In this document: one piece after another, positions 48,904-57,079 of the stretch
Numbering within the stretch: position 1 is the first letter of the stretch
How the letters are laid out: each line of letters starts with the position of its first letter
Assembly: GCA_947500005.1 (NCBI GenBank)
Contig: CANMQJ010000025.1
Coordinates: forward strand, 1 to 59,942
Reading direction: 5' to 3'
Length of the DNA stretch: 59,942 nt
Origin: an uncultured Paracoccaceae bacterium
GTDB taxonomy: Bacteria > Pseudomonadota > Alphaproteobacteria > Rhodobacterales > Rhodobacteraceae
Program-made: the position numbers and the translations under genes
Notes under the pieces: generated by a model
The model's database searches: none
Seen by the model: the letters and a program-made list of their open reading frames with translations, nothing else
What the model was told of the DNA's origin: nothing

Positions 48904-50474
48904 CAGGATACCTCCGTTCCAAAATGCCGCGCATCGGGATCTCGTCCGAGCAAACTGGCCAGCCAGCCGAAGACCCAGCACCCAAAAACAAGAACCAACA
49001 AGGTCCAGTCGCCGAACCGCGCATAGGGCGTTGGAGTACGCGCGCCCGGCAGGCCGGCATCAATGGTGCCTGTTTCCCCGGTATCAAGACGCGCGACGAC
49101 ATTTCCATTGGCGTCGATGATCGCGGATATCCCAGTGTTGGCCGCCCGGACCACGGGAAGTCCCTCCTCGACCGCGCGCATCCGCGCGGAGGCGAGGTGC
49201 TGCTCGGGTCCGATGCTGGTTCCGAACCAGGCATCATTTGTGGCGTTGAATATCCAGTCGGGGCGGAAAAGGTCATCGACCACGTGGCCCGGAAAGATGA
49301 TCTCGTAACAGATCGCCACCGCGACCAGAGGCGCGCCAGGGATCGCCAGCGTGCGCGGCCCTGGTCCCGGCGTGAAATCGCCCAACCCTTCGGTCAGCCG
49401 CTCGATGGGCAGCCAGCCTTTCAGGGGCACATATTCCCCGAACGGAACAAGATGATGTTTTGCATACCCCGTCAGAACCTCGCCGCTGCCGTCATAGGCC
49501 TGAACCGTGTTGAAATATCTGGTTCCCCCATCGCCCTCCACTCGGTCAGGCGCACCTGTCAGTAGGATCCTGCCGTCTGGCAAAGCTGCAGATATCCGCG
49601 CGCGTGCCGCAGCATCTTCGTCCAGAAAGCCGGGGAAGGCCGTTTCCGGCCAAAGCAGCAAATCGAAACGTCCGGGTTGCGCGGACAAGCCCAGGTATTT
49701 TTCCAAGGTTCGCTGGCGGCTGCCCGGTACCCACTTCTCGACTTGTGGCACATTGCCTTGGACGATGCGCAAAGCAACGTCTGTCGGCGGCACGTCCTGC
49801 CCTGACCGAAGCGCACCGCCAACCCAGAAACCCGCCACAGCAACGGCGAAGAGCACGAGAACAGGCGCGCGTCTCTTTGGCGCCGCCACAGTCAACACAC
49901 CTGGCAATATGCCGATGAAGACCGTGAGAAAGCCCAAACCGTAGCTTCCGACCCAGGCGGCGGGTTGGCGCAGGGCGGCATAGTCGACAAGGGCATAAGC
50001 GGCAAGGTTCCAGGGAAACCCTGTCAGGACATGACCCCGCAGCCATTCCGTGGCCACCCAGCAGGTTGCAAACAGCAGGCCCGCCGCAATGCCGCCGACA
50101 GCTCGGCGCTGCATGATGGCGGCAAAAAGCATCGCCGCCATGCCCGGGAAGATGGCAAGTCCGGCGGACAGACCCGCGACCGCCGGAATCGCCAGTGCGC
50201 CGAAACGTTCGGCATCGACGTAAAAGCTCTCGGCGATCCAGGAAATTCCAATCCCGAATTGGCCCAGTCCGAAAGCCCAACCGACAAGGAAAGCGCGCGA
50301 GGTTGAGATGTTCCGGAGAACGATAAAGAGCACGGAGAAGGCGACAGGGACCGCGATGAGCCAAGAAAACGGCGGAAGAGTCAAAACCGTCAATCCGCCG
50401 GCAGCAAGGGCAAGACCCATGCGCTGGAACAGGTTCAGGTCCTCACTAACGAACTGCGGCAATCCCGGCTTCAT
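48903..50474 (-). CDS. lnt: Apolipoprotein N-acyltransferase Lnt (accessory copy)
   Basis: A 523-aa enzyme: six or more N-terminal membrane helices and a periplasmic nitrilase-type domain with the catalytic Glu in LLWPETAFPG, Lys in YAKHHLVPFGEY and Cys in AICYEIIFPG. It transfers an acyl chain to the N-terminal Cys of lipoproteins, the last maturation step. ATG 50474 overlaps the lspA stop (ATGA) and is preferred over the extended frame to 50759. With lspA upstream and lgt at 33181 it completes the pathway on the island. Confidence 0.95.
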   Translation of the reverse strand: MKPGLPQFVSEDLNLFQRMGLALAAGGLTVLTLPPFSWLIAVPVAFSVLFIVLRNISTSRAFLVGWAFGLGQFGIGISWIAESFYVDAERFGALAIPAVAGLSAGLAIFPGMAAMLFAAIMQRRAVGGIAAGLLFATCWVATEWLRGHVLTGFPWNLAAYALVDYAALRQPAAWVGSYGLGFLTVFIGILPGVLTVAAPKRRAPVLVLFAVAVAGFWVGGALRSGQDVPPTDVALRIVQGNVPQVEKWVPGSRQRTLEKYLGLSAQPGRFDLLLWPETAFPGFLDEDAAARARISAALPDGRILLTGAPDRVEGDGGTRYFNTVQAYDGSGEVLTGYAKHHLVPFGEYVPLKGWLPIERLTEGLGDFTPGPGPRTLAIPGAPLVAVAICYEIIFPGHVVDDLFRPDWIFNATNDAWFGTSIGPEQHLASARMRAVEEGLPVVRAANTGISAIIDANGNVVARLDTGETGTIDAGLPGARTPTPYARFGDWTLLVLVFGCWVFGWLASLLGRDPDARHFGTEVS

Positions 50475-50944
50475 GAATCGGTCTGAAGTCGAGCGCCAAC
50501 CCACGGCGCAATGAGCAGCAGCATCACGCCGCCAACCACAAAAACATCGGCCATGTTGAAGGCAGGCCAGTGCGCCGTCCCGATGTAGAAATCGAGGAAA
50601 TCCGTCACCGCACGATAGCGCAGGCGGTCCAGAATATTGCCGAGTGCACCGCCGATGATCGCACCATAGGCAATGGCCTCGACCCGGCTGCTGGTACGGA
50701 CCAGCATGAACGCCAGCCAGACGCAGATGCCAAGCGCCAGTAAGACAAGGCTCCACCACGGCGCGCCGCCGAGAAGCCCGAAGGTCACTCCGTCATTGCG
50801 CAGGTAGATGAGATTGAAGCCGGGAAAGACCGATACGCCGGAACTAAGAACAGTCGCATTGGACACAACGATTGCCTTCGTTGCCTGATCGACAAGAAAG
50901 GCGATCAGCGCAGCAAGCAGACCGACGAAGAGGCAAGTTCTCAT
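50471..50944 (-). CDS. lspA: Lipoprotein signal peptidase LspA (accessory copy)
   Basis: A 157-aa, four-helix aspartyl peptidase that removes the signal peptide from diacylated prolipoproteins. Catalytic aspartates lie in NILDRLRYRAVTDFLDF and FNMADVFV; FLVDQATKAIVV is the first family block. LspA homologues (PbrC) are known in lead-resistance operons. It overlaps lnt by 4 bp and starts 4 bp after the ZIP transporter stop, so it is co-expressed with both. It is full length. Confidence 0.95.
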   Translation of the reverse strand: MRTCLFVGLLAALIAFLVDQATKAIVVSNATVLSSGVSVFPGFNLIYLRNDGVTFGLLGGAPWWSLVLLALGICVWLAFMLVRTSSRVEAIAYGAIIGGALGNILDRLRYRAVTDFLDFYIGTAHWPAFNMADVFVVGGVMLLLIAPWVGARLQTDS

Positions 50945-50948
50945 CAGC

Positions 50949-51731
50949 TTATCCCAGCCAGACGTCGAGGAACAACATGATCACAAGACCAACGGCGAGG
51001 CCGAGCGTCGCCCTGTTCTGATGGCCGGATCGGTGGGTTTCCGGAATGATCTCGTGGCTGATGACGTAGAGCATCGCACCTGCTGCGAAGGCGAGACCCC
51101 AGGGCAGCAGCGGTTGCGAAAGACTGATAATCCCTGCGCCGAGAAGTCCACCGACGGGCTCGACGAGACCGGTCAGAGCGGCGATGCCCCAGGCGCGAAG
51201 CCTGGAATAGCCCTCGCCGAGCAACGAAACCGCCACCGCCAGACCTTCGGGGGCATTCTGTAATCCAATACCGATCGCAAGTGGCAACCCGCCCGACAAA
51301 CCGTCAGCCCCGAACCCGACGCCGACGGCAAGCCCTTCGGGAAAATTGTGGATAGTGATCGCGATGATGAAAAGCCAGACGCGCCGCAGCGATGCGGCGT
51401 CGGGACCTTCCCGCCCCGTCTTGAAATGTTCATGCGGTAGCCGTTCGTTCATCAGAGCGACCGCGCCCATGCCAAGCAGGATCGCAACACATACGATGGC
51501 CGCCGGGAGAGCACCGTTGTCGAACTGTCCTTCAGCTGCGTCGAGAGCCGGGATGATCAGCGAGAAGAACGAAGCCGCGAGCATGACACCCGCCGCGAAG
51601 CCAAGCAGCAGATCGCGCGTGGCCCGGGACGGGATGCGCCCAAAAAGAACGGGGACCGCCCCGACCGCGGTCAGCGATCCGGCGGCCAGGCTTCCAAGAA
51701 AGCCAAGCGCTATGGGGGAGAGGGGTTCCAA
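50949..51731 (-). CDS. ZIP-family divalent-metal transporter
   Basis: A 260-aa, eight-helix ZIP protein with the binuclear metal site motifs HNFPEGLAVG (helix 4) and QNAPEGLA (helix 5). A His-rich loop (LPHEHFKTG) lies between helices 3 and 4. ZIPs move Zn, Fe or other divalent metals into the cytoplasm, so its presence in a metal-defence operon is puzzling, though PbrR-regulated clusters with ZIP-like PbrT uptake genes are known. It lies between DUF411 and lspA. Confidence 0.93.
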   Translation of the reverse strand: MEPLSPIALGFLGSLAAGSLTAVGAVPVLFGRIPSRATRDLLLGFAAGVMLAASFFSLIIPALDAAEGQFDNGALPAAIVCVAILLGMGAVALMNERLPHEHFKTGREGPDAASLRRVWLFIIAITIHNFPEGLAVGVGFGADGLSGGLPLAIGIGLQNAPEGLAVAVSLLGEGYSRLRAWGIAALTGLVEPVGGLLGAGIISLSQPLLPWGLAFAAGAMLYVISHEIIPETHRSGHQNRATLGLAVGLVIMLFLDVWLG

Positions 51732-51753
51732 TTGTTAAGGTTCTGCCGCGAGT

Positions 51754-52212
51754 TCAGTCAGGAGCCGAGTAGCTGGTGTAGACCTCGGTCGATCCGTCTT
51801 CGTGGATCAGGAAGACATCGTAAGCCTCCCGGTCGTCCTCCGGTCCCATGCCGGGCGACCCGTAGGGCATTCCCGGCACCGCCAGGCCTACCGCGTCTGG
51901 CCGGTCCTCCAGCAGGCGTTGGATGTCAGCCGCCGGCACGTGGCCCTCGATCACATAGCCGTCGACCAAAGCCGTATGGCAGGAGACCATGCGCTGCGGC
52001 ACGCCATTGTCGAGTTTGAAGCGCACAAGAGATCCTCCGAACATGTCCTCGCCCATCGGCGCGAAGCCATTCTCCTCGAGGTGCTTCATCCAGGACAGGC
52101 AACAGCCGCAGCCGTTTGTCTTCCGGACGTCGATCTGAATCGCCTCTGCGACGGCCTGCGCCGCAGGAAGCAAGGCAAATGCGATGGCAAGGGCGGGAGT
52201 AAATCGTTTCAT
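51754..52212 (-). CDS. DUF411 family exported metal-binding protein, copy 2
   Basis: A 152-aa exported protein with NGCGCC (C35, C37, C38), the MVSCHTALVDGYVIEGHVP block and PGMPYGSPGMG. It is a paralogue of 2506-2958, but with an ordinary Sec signal and a longer loop (APMGEDMFGGSLV). DUF411 proteins are thought to bind copper in the periplasm. It lies between the M23 peptidase and the ZIP transporter in the PbrR-type operon. Confidence 0.92.
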   Translation of the reverse strand: MKRFTPALAIAFALLPAAQAVAEAIQIDVRKTNGCGCCLSWMKHLEENGFAPMGEDMFGGSLVRFKLDNGVPQRMVSCHTALVDGYVIEGHVPAADIQRLLEDRPDAVGLAVPGMPYGSPGMGPEDDREAYDVFLIHEDGSTEVYTSYSAPD

Positions 52213-52215
52213 GGA

Positions 52216-53589
52216 TCAAAGCCTTTCGGTTGTCGTCTGTGCAAATTCGCTGGCGAGCCTCTCAGCAAGAAGTGAACGCGCCTCACGCAGTCGCTCAAGC
52301 GCGGCCGTGTCGTCCGCTTCACGCTCGGCCGCCTCTGCCAATCGGTCGTCAGAGAGAGGGTCGGTTGGGCGACCGTCCACCAGCACTTCGTAATGTAGGT
52401 TGGGGCCTGTCGCGGTACCCGTCGCACCGACCCGCCCGATCATATCTCCGGCCATCACGCGTTGCCCTTGTGTGAGCCCGTCCGGTACGGCGCTCAGATG
52501 CGCATAGCGCGTCAGGGTGTCGGAGCCATGAGCGATCTCGACGACCCGGCCATACCCACCGCGTCGGCCGATGAAGCTAACGCGGCCCGGCGCCGTCGCC
52601 TGTACCGGCGTGCCGCGCGCCGCCGCGAAGTCGACTCCTGTGTGCATCCGTACATTGCCGTAGACCGGATGGGTGCGGCGCCCGAACACAGAACTCAGCC
52701 GTGCACCTTCGACCGGTTGCGCAAACACGCGCAGGACTTCTCCGTCGACATAGATCGTCGCTTGGCCGCTGCCGTCGTTCGGCCAGACGATTTCATAGAC
52801 CGAGCCATCGATATCCAGTGCGGCAAAGGCAAGCTCGGGCTGACCAATCCTCTTGTTCCCGTCTCGGGCCTCGCGCCAAAGGAGGCGCATCGTCTCGCCA
52901 CCCGCAAGATCACGACGGAAATCCACGGTGCCGCCCAGCATCTGCGCCAGGTCCACCGCAAAACGGGCGGGGATGTCTGCCGTGTTCAGGGCGGCGAAAA
53001 TCGAGCTCTCGATCACCGCCTCGCCGGCGAAAGTCACCAATTCGGGATCCGGGTCCAACACGCGGGCGGCAAGCTGTTCGCCGAAGACCGCCTCTATCCG
53101 GACACCGTCTTCGACGGCGAGCTCTACACGACGCGGGTTGTCGTCCGTTGTGGAAACCACCGTAATGATGTGACCCGGACGCAGACGGCGCAGATCGTAT
53201 TCCGTGCCAATCGCCAAGGCGATTTCGGCGCGATCCGAAGCATCCAGCCCCGCATCGGAAAGGACCGCATCAAGCGTCTCGCCCGACGCAATCTCCCGCG
53301 ACCAGGTGACCAGCGGGGGCTCGATAGATGGCAAGGAGGTATCAGCGGGGGAAACGGTCAGGAGCGGCCGGGGTCTGAACTCGAATGCGATATCCGCCTG
53401 GGCGAGTGTAGGGCGGACCGAATTGGTTTCGGTAATCCGAGGCGGCGCAAGCGGATTGGGAGTCCAGAGGGTCGCTTCAGCAATCGCAGGGGGCACCGGT
53501 TCTTTGGACAGAACGCCAGAGATGGCGATGGCGGTCACCGAAAATGCGCCTGCGACCGCAACGGCCGCCAAGACAGTTCTTATCTTCAT
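52216..53589 (-). CDS. M23 peptidase/LytM-domain protein with altered active site
   Basis: A 457-aa membrane-anchored protein: signal or anchor, an OapA/SPR-like domain (SREIASGETLDAVLSDAGL, YDLRRLRPGHIITVV), and a C-terminal M23 domain with HTGVDFAA (Zn ligands) and RVSFIGRRGGYG. The usual HxH pair reads NLHYEV, so the first His, thought to act in catalysis, is Asn while the Zn-binding second His remains. It may be an inactive scaffold or amidase activator like NlpD/EnvC, or a weak endopeptidase. It overlaps the SCO gene by 4 bp. Confidence 0.88.
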   Translation of the reverse strand: MKIRTVLAAVAVAGAFSVTAIAISGVLSKEPVPPAIAEATLWTPNPLAPPRITETNSVRPTLAQADIAFEFRPRPLLTVSPADTSLPSIEPPLVTWSREIASGETLDAVLSDAGLDASDRAEIALAIGTEYDLRRLRPGHIITVVSTTDDNPRRVELAVEDGVRIEAVFGEQLAARVLDPDPELVTFAGEAVIESSIFAALNTADIPARFAVDLAQMLGGTVDFRRDLAGGETMRLLWREARDGNKRIGQPELAFAALDIDGSVYEIVWPNDGSGQATIYVDGEVLRVFAQPVEGARLSSVFGRRTHPVYGNVRMHTGVDFAAARGTPVQATAPGRVSFIGRRGGYGRVVEIAHGSDTLTRYAHLSAVPDGLTQGQRVMAGDMIGRVGATGTATGPNLHYEVLVDGRPTDPLSDDRLAEAAEREADDTAALERLREARSLLAERLASEFAQTTTERL

Positions 53590-54212
53590 GTTGCCCCCTC
53601 TACGTCTTCTGTCAGTGCGCGCTGGATCTTCGGCACCGCGAATTCTCTTTGCTCGTGATAGTCGATCATGGTGACGAGCTCACCCTCGGCATCGAACAGG
53701 AATACGCTTGCCGTATGGTTCATCGTATAGCCGCCGCCCTCAGTCGGGACGCGCTCAAATGAGGCACGAAACCCTTCTGCAGCGCGGGCAATTTGGTCTT
53801 CCGGCCCCGTCCAGCCACGAATGACCGGATGAAAATAGCCGACATATTCGGCCATGGCCTCGACCGTGTCCCGCTCCGGGTCGACCGTGATGAAGACCAC
53901 GTTCATCTCTGATGCTTCGTCGCCCAGTTCCTCAAGCCAGCCGGAAATATCCGATAGGGTCGTCGGGCAGACGTCCGGGCAGTAGGTGAACCCGAAAAAC
54001 ACCATTGTGGGACGACCGATCAGGTTGCCAGGCCCTACCTCATTTTCCTCGTGGTCGGTCAGCCGGAACTCCATCGCCGATAGGGGCAGGGGCCGCTGCC
54101 CTTTTGGTTCAGGCGCACCGGGCCCGTCCACCCGCCACCAGCCCACGAAGAGCGTCAGGCCAAGAACGCCGGCACCGGCTGCGCCGTATAGAAGGAGCTG
54201 CCGACGTTGCAT
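53586..54212 (-). CDS. SCO1/SenC/PrrC copper protein, copy 1
   Basis: A 208-aa membrane-anchored thioredoxin-fold protein with the copper motif CPDVC (TYCPDVCPTTLSD) and the third ligand His in MNHTASVFL. SCO proteins deliver copper to the CuA site of cytochrome oxidase or act as thiol reductases. It overlaps PCuAC (54212) and the M23 gene by 1-4 bp, and PCuAC is the usual SCO partner. Copy 2 heads the operon at 55789. Confidence 0.94.
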   Translation of the reverse strand: MQRRQLLLYGAAGAGVLGLTLFVGWWRVDGPGAPEPKGQRPLPLSAMEFRLTDHEENEVGPGNLIGRPTMVFFGFTYCPDVCPTTLSDISGWLEELGDEASEMNVVFITVDPERDTVEAMAEYVGYFHPVIRGWTGPEDQIARAAEGFRASFERVPTEGGGYTMNHTASVFLFDAEGELVTMIDYHEQREFAVPKIQRALTEDVEGAT

Positions 54213-54682
54213 CAGCCCTCCGGTCCACGCGCGGCGATTCCGAGGATTGGGACCTCGACCGTCACCTTGCCGCCATCCGAGAAGGTCAGTGTCAGCGGGA
54301 AATTCTCGCCTTCGGTCATCGGCTCTTGCAGCTTCATGAGCATGGCGTGCAACCCGCCCGGCTCCAATGCCACGCTTTGGCCGGGCTCAATCGTGATCTC
54401 GCCTGCAGGCGCCATGGAACTGACGCCATCGGAGTTGGTTTTCGACTCATGGATCTCGGGCATCATTGCCAGCGGTGTCGCAAGTCCGGTCAGCGTAACG
54501 GCGTCTTCACCCGTGTTGCGCACGGTCATATAGGCGGCACCTGGCCTGTTGACGCCGATCGAGGCGCGGGACCACGCATTCTCGACCACGACATCCTCCG
54601 AACCGGCCAGTGCGGGGGCCGACAGCCCTGCAACCGTCAAAAGCACGGCCAATGCATTGGTATATCTCAACTTCTTCACCAC
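54212..54682 (-). CDS. Periplasmic copper chaperone PCuAC
   Basis: A 156-aa exported protein with the PCu(A)C Cu(I) motif: MPEIHES ... SSMAP ... LHAMLM, that is H(M)-x10-M-x21-H-x-M. It hands copper to SCO or directly to cytochrome oxidase. GTG 54682 is taken as the start because AGGAG lies 6 bp upstream; GTG 54679 is the next codon. It lies between the DsbA-like and SCO genes. Confidence 0.93.
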   Translation of the reverse strand: MVKKLRYTNALAVLLTVAGLSAPALAGSEDVVVENAWSRASIGVNRPGAAYMTVRNTGEDAVTLTGLATPLAMMPEIHESKTNSDGVSSMAPAGEITIEPGQSVALEPGGLHAMLMKLQEPMTEGENFPLTLTFSDGGKVTVEVPILGIAARGPEG

Positions 54683-54704
54683 TCGTTTCTCCTGCCTCCG
54701 CAAA

Positions 54705-55364
54705 TCAGCTTTGGCTTGCCGCAACTTCCACTGCCACCAGCCTCCGCAATTCGGCCTCACCGAACGGATCGAGAGGCTTGCCGTTCACGAAGAACGTGGG
54801 CGTTTGGCGGACCCCGACTGTCTCGACATCGGCGCGGTCCTGGTTGAGCACCGCCACAACACCGGGGGCCAGCATCTGTGTCCGGGCAGCTTCGACATCC
54901 AGACCTCCGCTTGCTGCAATCTCAAGGATCAATCCGGGTGCCGGGGTCCCGTGAGACGCCCATCTGGGCTGCTCTCGCAAGACTGCCTCGAGCACAGGTT
55001 CAAACACGTCCTGCATGCGCGCCGCCTCGAGCACACGGATCGCTTCTACCGACGCCTCGCCGTGAAAAGGCGTATAGCGGATTACAACGCGCACCGCGTC
55101 TCCGTGCTCCGCCATGATATCCTCGACGACCGGATAGAAAGCGCGGCATGCCTCGCAGGCCGGGTCGAAGAATTCAACGATGGTTACGGGCGCATCCTCG
55201 GGCCCGAGGATCGGGGAATAGGGTCGGATCAGCGCGTCGGCCATTTCAGGGTCGATGGGATCGGACGCGGCAATCGGGTCGGGGCGGGTGGCATACCAGG
55301 CGGCACCGCCGAAACCGGCGACCCCGAGCGCGAGAACGGACAGGATGAGGCCGCGTCGTTTCAT
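54705..55364 (-). CDS. DsbA-family thioredoxin-fold protein
   Basis: A 219-aa membrane-anchored protein with active site PACEACRAF (C70, C73) in a DsbA-like fold and the cis-Pro loop RQTPTFFVNG. It probably donates disulfides in the periplasm with DsbB, whose gene overlaps its start by 4 bp. Unlike ScsC at 21742 it has no N-terminal trimerisation helix. The frame extends upstream through dsbB, but ATG 55364 is the natural start of its anchor. Confidence 0.93.
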   Translation of the reverse strand: MKRRGLILSVLALGVAGFGGAAWYATRPDPIAASDPIDPEMADALIRPYSPILGPEDAPVTIVEFFDPACEACRAFYPVVEDIMAEHGDAVRVVIRYTPFHGEASVEAIRVLEAARMQDVFEPVLEAVLREQPRWASHGTPAPGLILEIAASGGLDVEAARTQMLAPGVVAVLNQDRADVETVGVRQTPTFFVNGKPLDPFGEAELRRLVAVEVAASQS

Positions 55365-55783
55365 TTTTGTGTTTCCTTCAGTGAGAGAGCCGACAGCAGA
55401 CCGATCATCGCGAAGGCGACGAGCGCCATCAAAGGAATCGGAATGCCGAAGACCAGTTGATTGTCGTCGGTACAGGATGGGCCGGTCGCCGTGCAGGGCT
55501 GGATACGCTCGGGGATAACGCCGACATAGAGGCCCAAGTGCCAAAGCGCGACGGCGGCACCGCCCAAAGCCAGCGCGATCCCGTAGCGACCCACGCGCCG
55601 ATCCTGCCACCACAGCCCAAGCCCGAGGATGATGGCCAAGGGGAACATGAAGGCACGCTGGAACCAGCAGAGCACGCAAGGTGTCTGCCCCAGAACCTCG
55701 CCGATGAAGAGCACGGCAAGCGACGCGGTGAGCGCGATGATCCAGGCCAGGCCAAGGGCCGTCTCTCCGGAAAGTCGGGTCAT
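55361..55783 (-). CDS. dsbB: DsbB-type disulfide oxidoreductase, copy 2
   Basis: A 140-aa four-helix protein with CVLC (TPCVLCWFQRA) and a second Cys pair (QPCTATGPSC) in the periplasmic loop. It re-oxidises the DsbA-like protein encoded next to it, passing electrons to quinone. It is shorter than copy 1 (29688), as in the BdbC/DsbB type of SCO-linked operons. It starts 5 bp after the SCO stop. Confidence 0.93.
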   Translation of the reverse strand: MTRLSGETALGLAWIIALTASLAVLFIGEVLGQTPCVLCWFQRAFMFPLAIILGLGLWWQDRRVGRYGIALALGGAAVALWHLGLYVGVIPERIQPCTATGPSCTDDNQLVFGIPIPLMALVAFAMIGLLSALSLKETQK

Positions 55784-55788
55784 GACGA

Positions 55789-56391
55789 TCAGATCCTCTG
55801 TCTCAGATCGGCGAGGATCTCTTCGGCGGGCGTGCCGTAGGGCCAGGAGTCCGCGAAGCCTGCTTGCGTGTCGAAAAGGAAAAGATGCGACGTGTGACCC
55901 ATCGTGTATCCGCCCGGCGCAGTCGCCTGCTCGATCCGCTCAAAGAATATCGGAAAGGTTTCGGATGTCGCGGCGATCTGCTCCGGTGTACCGGTCAGCC
56001 CGATGATCCCTGCGTCGAACAGGGGCACATACTCGGCAAGTGCAGTCGGCGTATCCCGCTCCGGATCAATCGTTATGAAAATCGGCTGAACCATTGCTGC
56101 CTCATCGCCCAGGCCCTCCATCACGGCCGCGACTTCGGACAGTGTTGTCGGACAGACGTCGGGGCAATTGGTGAAGCCAAAGAAGACCAGCATCCAGCGC
56201 CCTGCGAAATCTTCGTCCGTTTGGACCATGCCGCGATGATCGGTCAGTTCGAAATCAGCAAGAAACGGTGGTTCACTCTCGGTGCGGGCAAGATCGGCAC
56301 GGTAGTCGGACCATAGCAACAGCCAGATGAAAACGAACGCCGCCGCGCCCGCCAACACCCACAATACCTTCTGAAGACCTGAAAGCCTCAC
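55789..56391 (-). CDS. SCO1/SenC/PrrC copper protein, copy 2
   Basis: A 200-aa membrane-anchored SCO protein with CPDVC (TNCPDVCPTTLSE) and MGHTSHLFLF giving the His ligand. First gene of the eleven-gene minus-strand operon running to 48736. Its start at 56391 lies 36 bp from the -10 of a PbrR/ZntR-type promoter. Having two SCO genes in one operon is unusual; one may act as a reductase and the other as a metallochaperone. Confidence 0.94.
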   Translation of the reverse strand: MRLSGLQKVLWVLAGAAAFVFIWLLLWSDYRADLARTESEPPFLADFELTDHRGMVQTDEDFAGRWMLVFFGFTNCPDVCPTTLSEVAAVMEGLGDEAAMVQPIFITIDPERDTPTALAEYVPLFDAGIIGLTGTPEQIAATSETFPIFFERIEQATAPGGYTMGHTSHLFLFDTQAGFADSWPYGTPAEEILADLRQRI

Positions 56392-56427
56392 GCCGCTCCG
56401 CCCGAACCTGATTCTATATTTTGTGTG

Positions 56428-56458
56428 CGTTTACATCCTCTAGCTACTGTAGGTTCAA
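56428..56458 (-). promoter_or_regulatory. PbrR/ZntR-type promoter of the SCO-to-lnt operon
   Basis: Minus strand -35 TTGAAC (56458-56453), 19-bp spacer CTACAGTAGCTAGAGGATG, -10 TAAACG (56433-56428). The spacer is very like the known PbrR operator (CTATAGTAACTAGAGG), so lead or a related metal is a likely signal. Confidence 0.85.
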
Positions 56459-56535
56459 GCGTGATTGTCATCGATCGGCCAACAATCACCGATCTGTGAA
56501 ACTCGGGTGAAGCTTGTGATGCGCACCGCATAAAG

Positions 56536-56550
56536 CTACACCCACTGTAG
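56536..56550. promoter_or_regulatory. MerR operator-like dyad before the second MerR gene
   Basis: CTACACCCACTGTAG, arms CTACA/TGTAG, 18 bp before the regulator start codon region. No good -35 or -10 spacing is seen in either direction, so it may be an autorepression site only. Confidence 0.5.
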
Positions 56551-56568
56551 GTAATGTGGGGAGCGGAA

Positions 56569-56997
56569 ATGCTGACGATTGGGACGCTGGCGAAGAAGAC
56601 CGGAACAAAGGTGCAGACCATCCGGTATTACGAGCAGATCGGACTTATGCCTGAGCCCGGCAGGACCGAGGGGGGCCAACGACGCTATGGCGACGCCGAA
56701 CTCGACCGCTTGTCATTCGTCCGGCACGCACGGCAACTGGGGTTCTCGTTGGACGCGATCCGTGAGCTCCTCGATCTCAGCGATCATCCGGGAAAGTCCT
56801 GCGCTGAGGCGGATGCAATAGCCCGTCGGCAACTCAAACAGGTCGAGCAACGATTGGCGCGGCTCGAGGCGCTGCGGACGGAATTGAAGCGGATGGTGCA
56901 TGAGTGCAGCGGCGGACAGACTTCTGATTGCCGTGTGCTCGAGGTACTGCGCGACCATTCCGAATGCCTGACCGACCATGAAGAGATCGGCGCCTGA
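56569..56997 (+). CDS. MerR-family divalent-metal regulator (PbrR/ZntR/CadR-like)
   Basis: A 142-aa MerR protein: HTH (GTLAKKTGTKVQTIRYYEQI), coiled coil, and metal-site cysteines C78 (GKSCAEAD), C113 (HECSGG), C121 (SDCRVL) and C133. Cys at position 78 is the divalent-metal signature, against Ser76 in CueR. Expected to act on the four CTACAGT/CTCTAGT-type promoters. GGGGAG lies 5 bp before ATG 56569, which is preferred over ATG 56554. It is divergent from the SCO operon. Which of Zn, Cd and Pb it senses is not settled. Confidence 0.92.
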   Translation: MLTIGTLAKKTGTKVQTIRYYEQIGLMPEPGRTEGGQRRYGDAELDRLSFVRHARQLGFSLDAIRELLDLSDHPGKSCAEADAIARRQLKQVEQRLARLEALRTELKRMVHECSGGQTSDCRVLEVLRDHSECLTDHEEIGA

Positions 56998-57079
56998 GCA
57001 ATTTCGACGACCTTTGATCGGAACGCAAAAAGCCCGGTGTTAGTTACTCATTGGCAATTCACTAATTTGGATACCCGGC

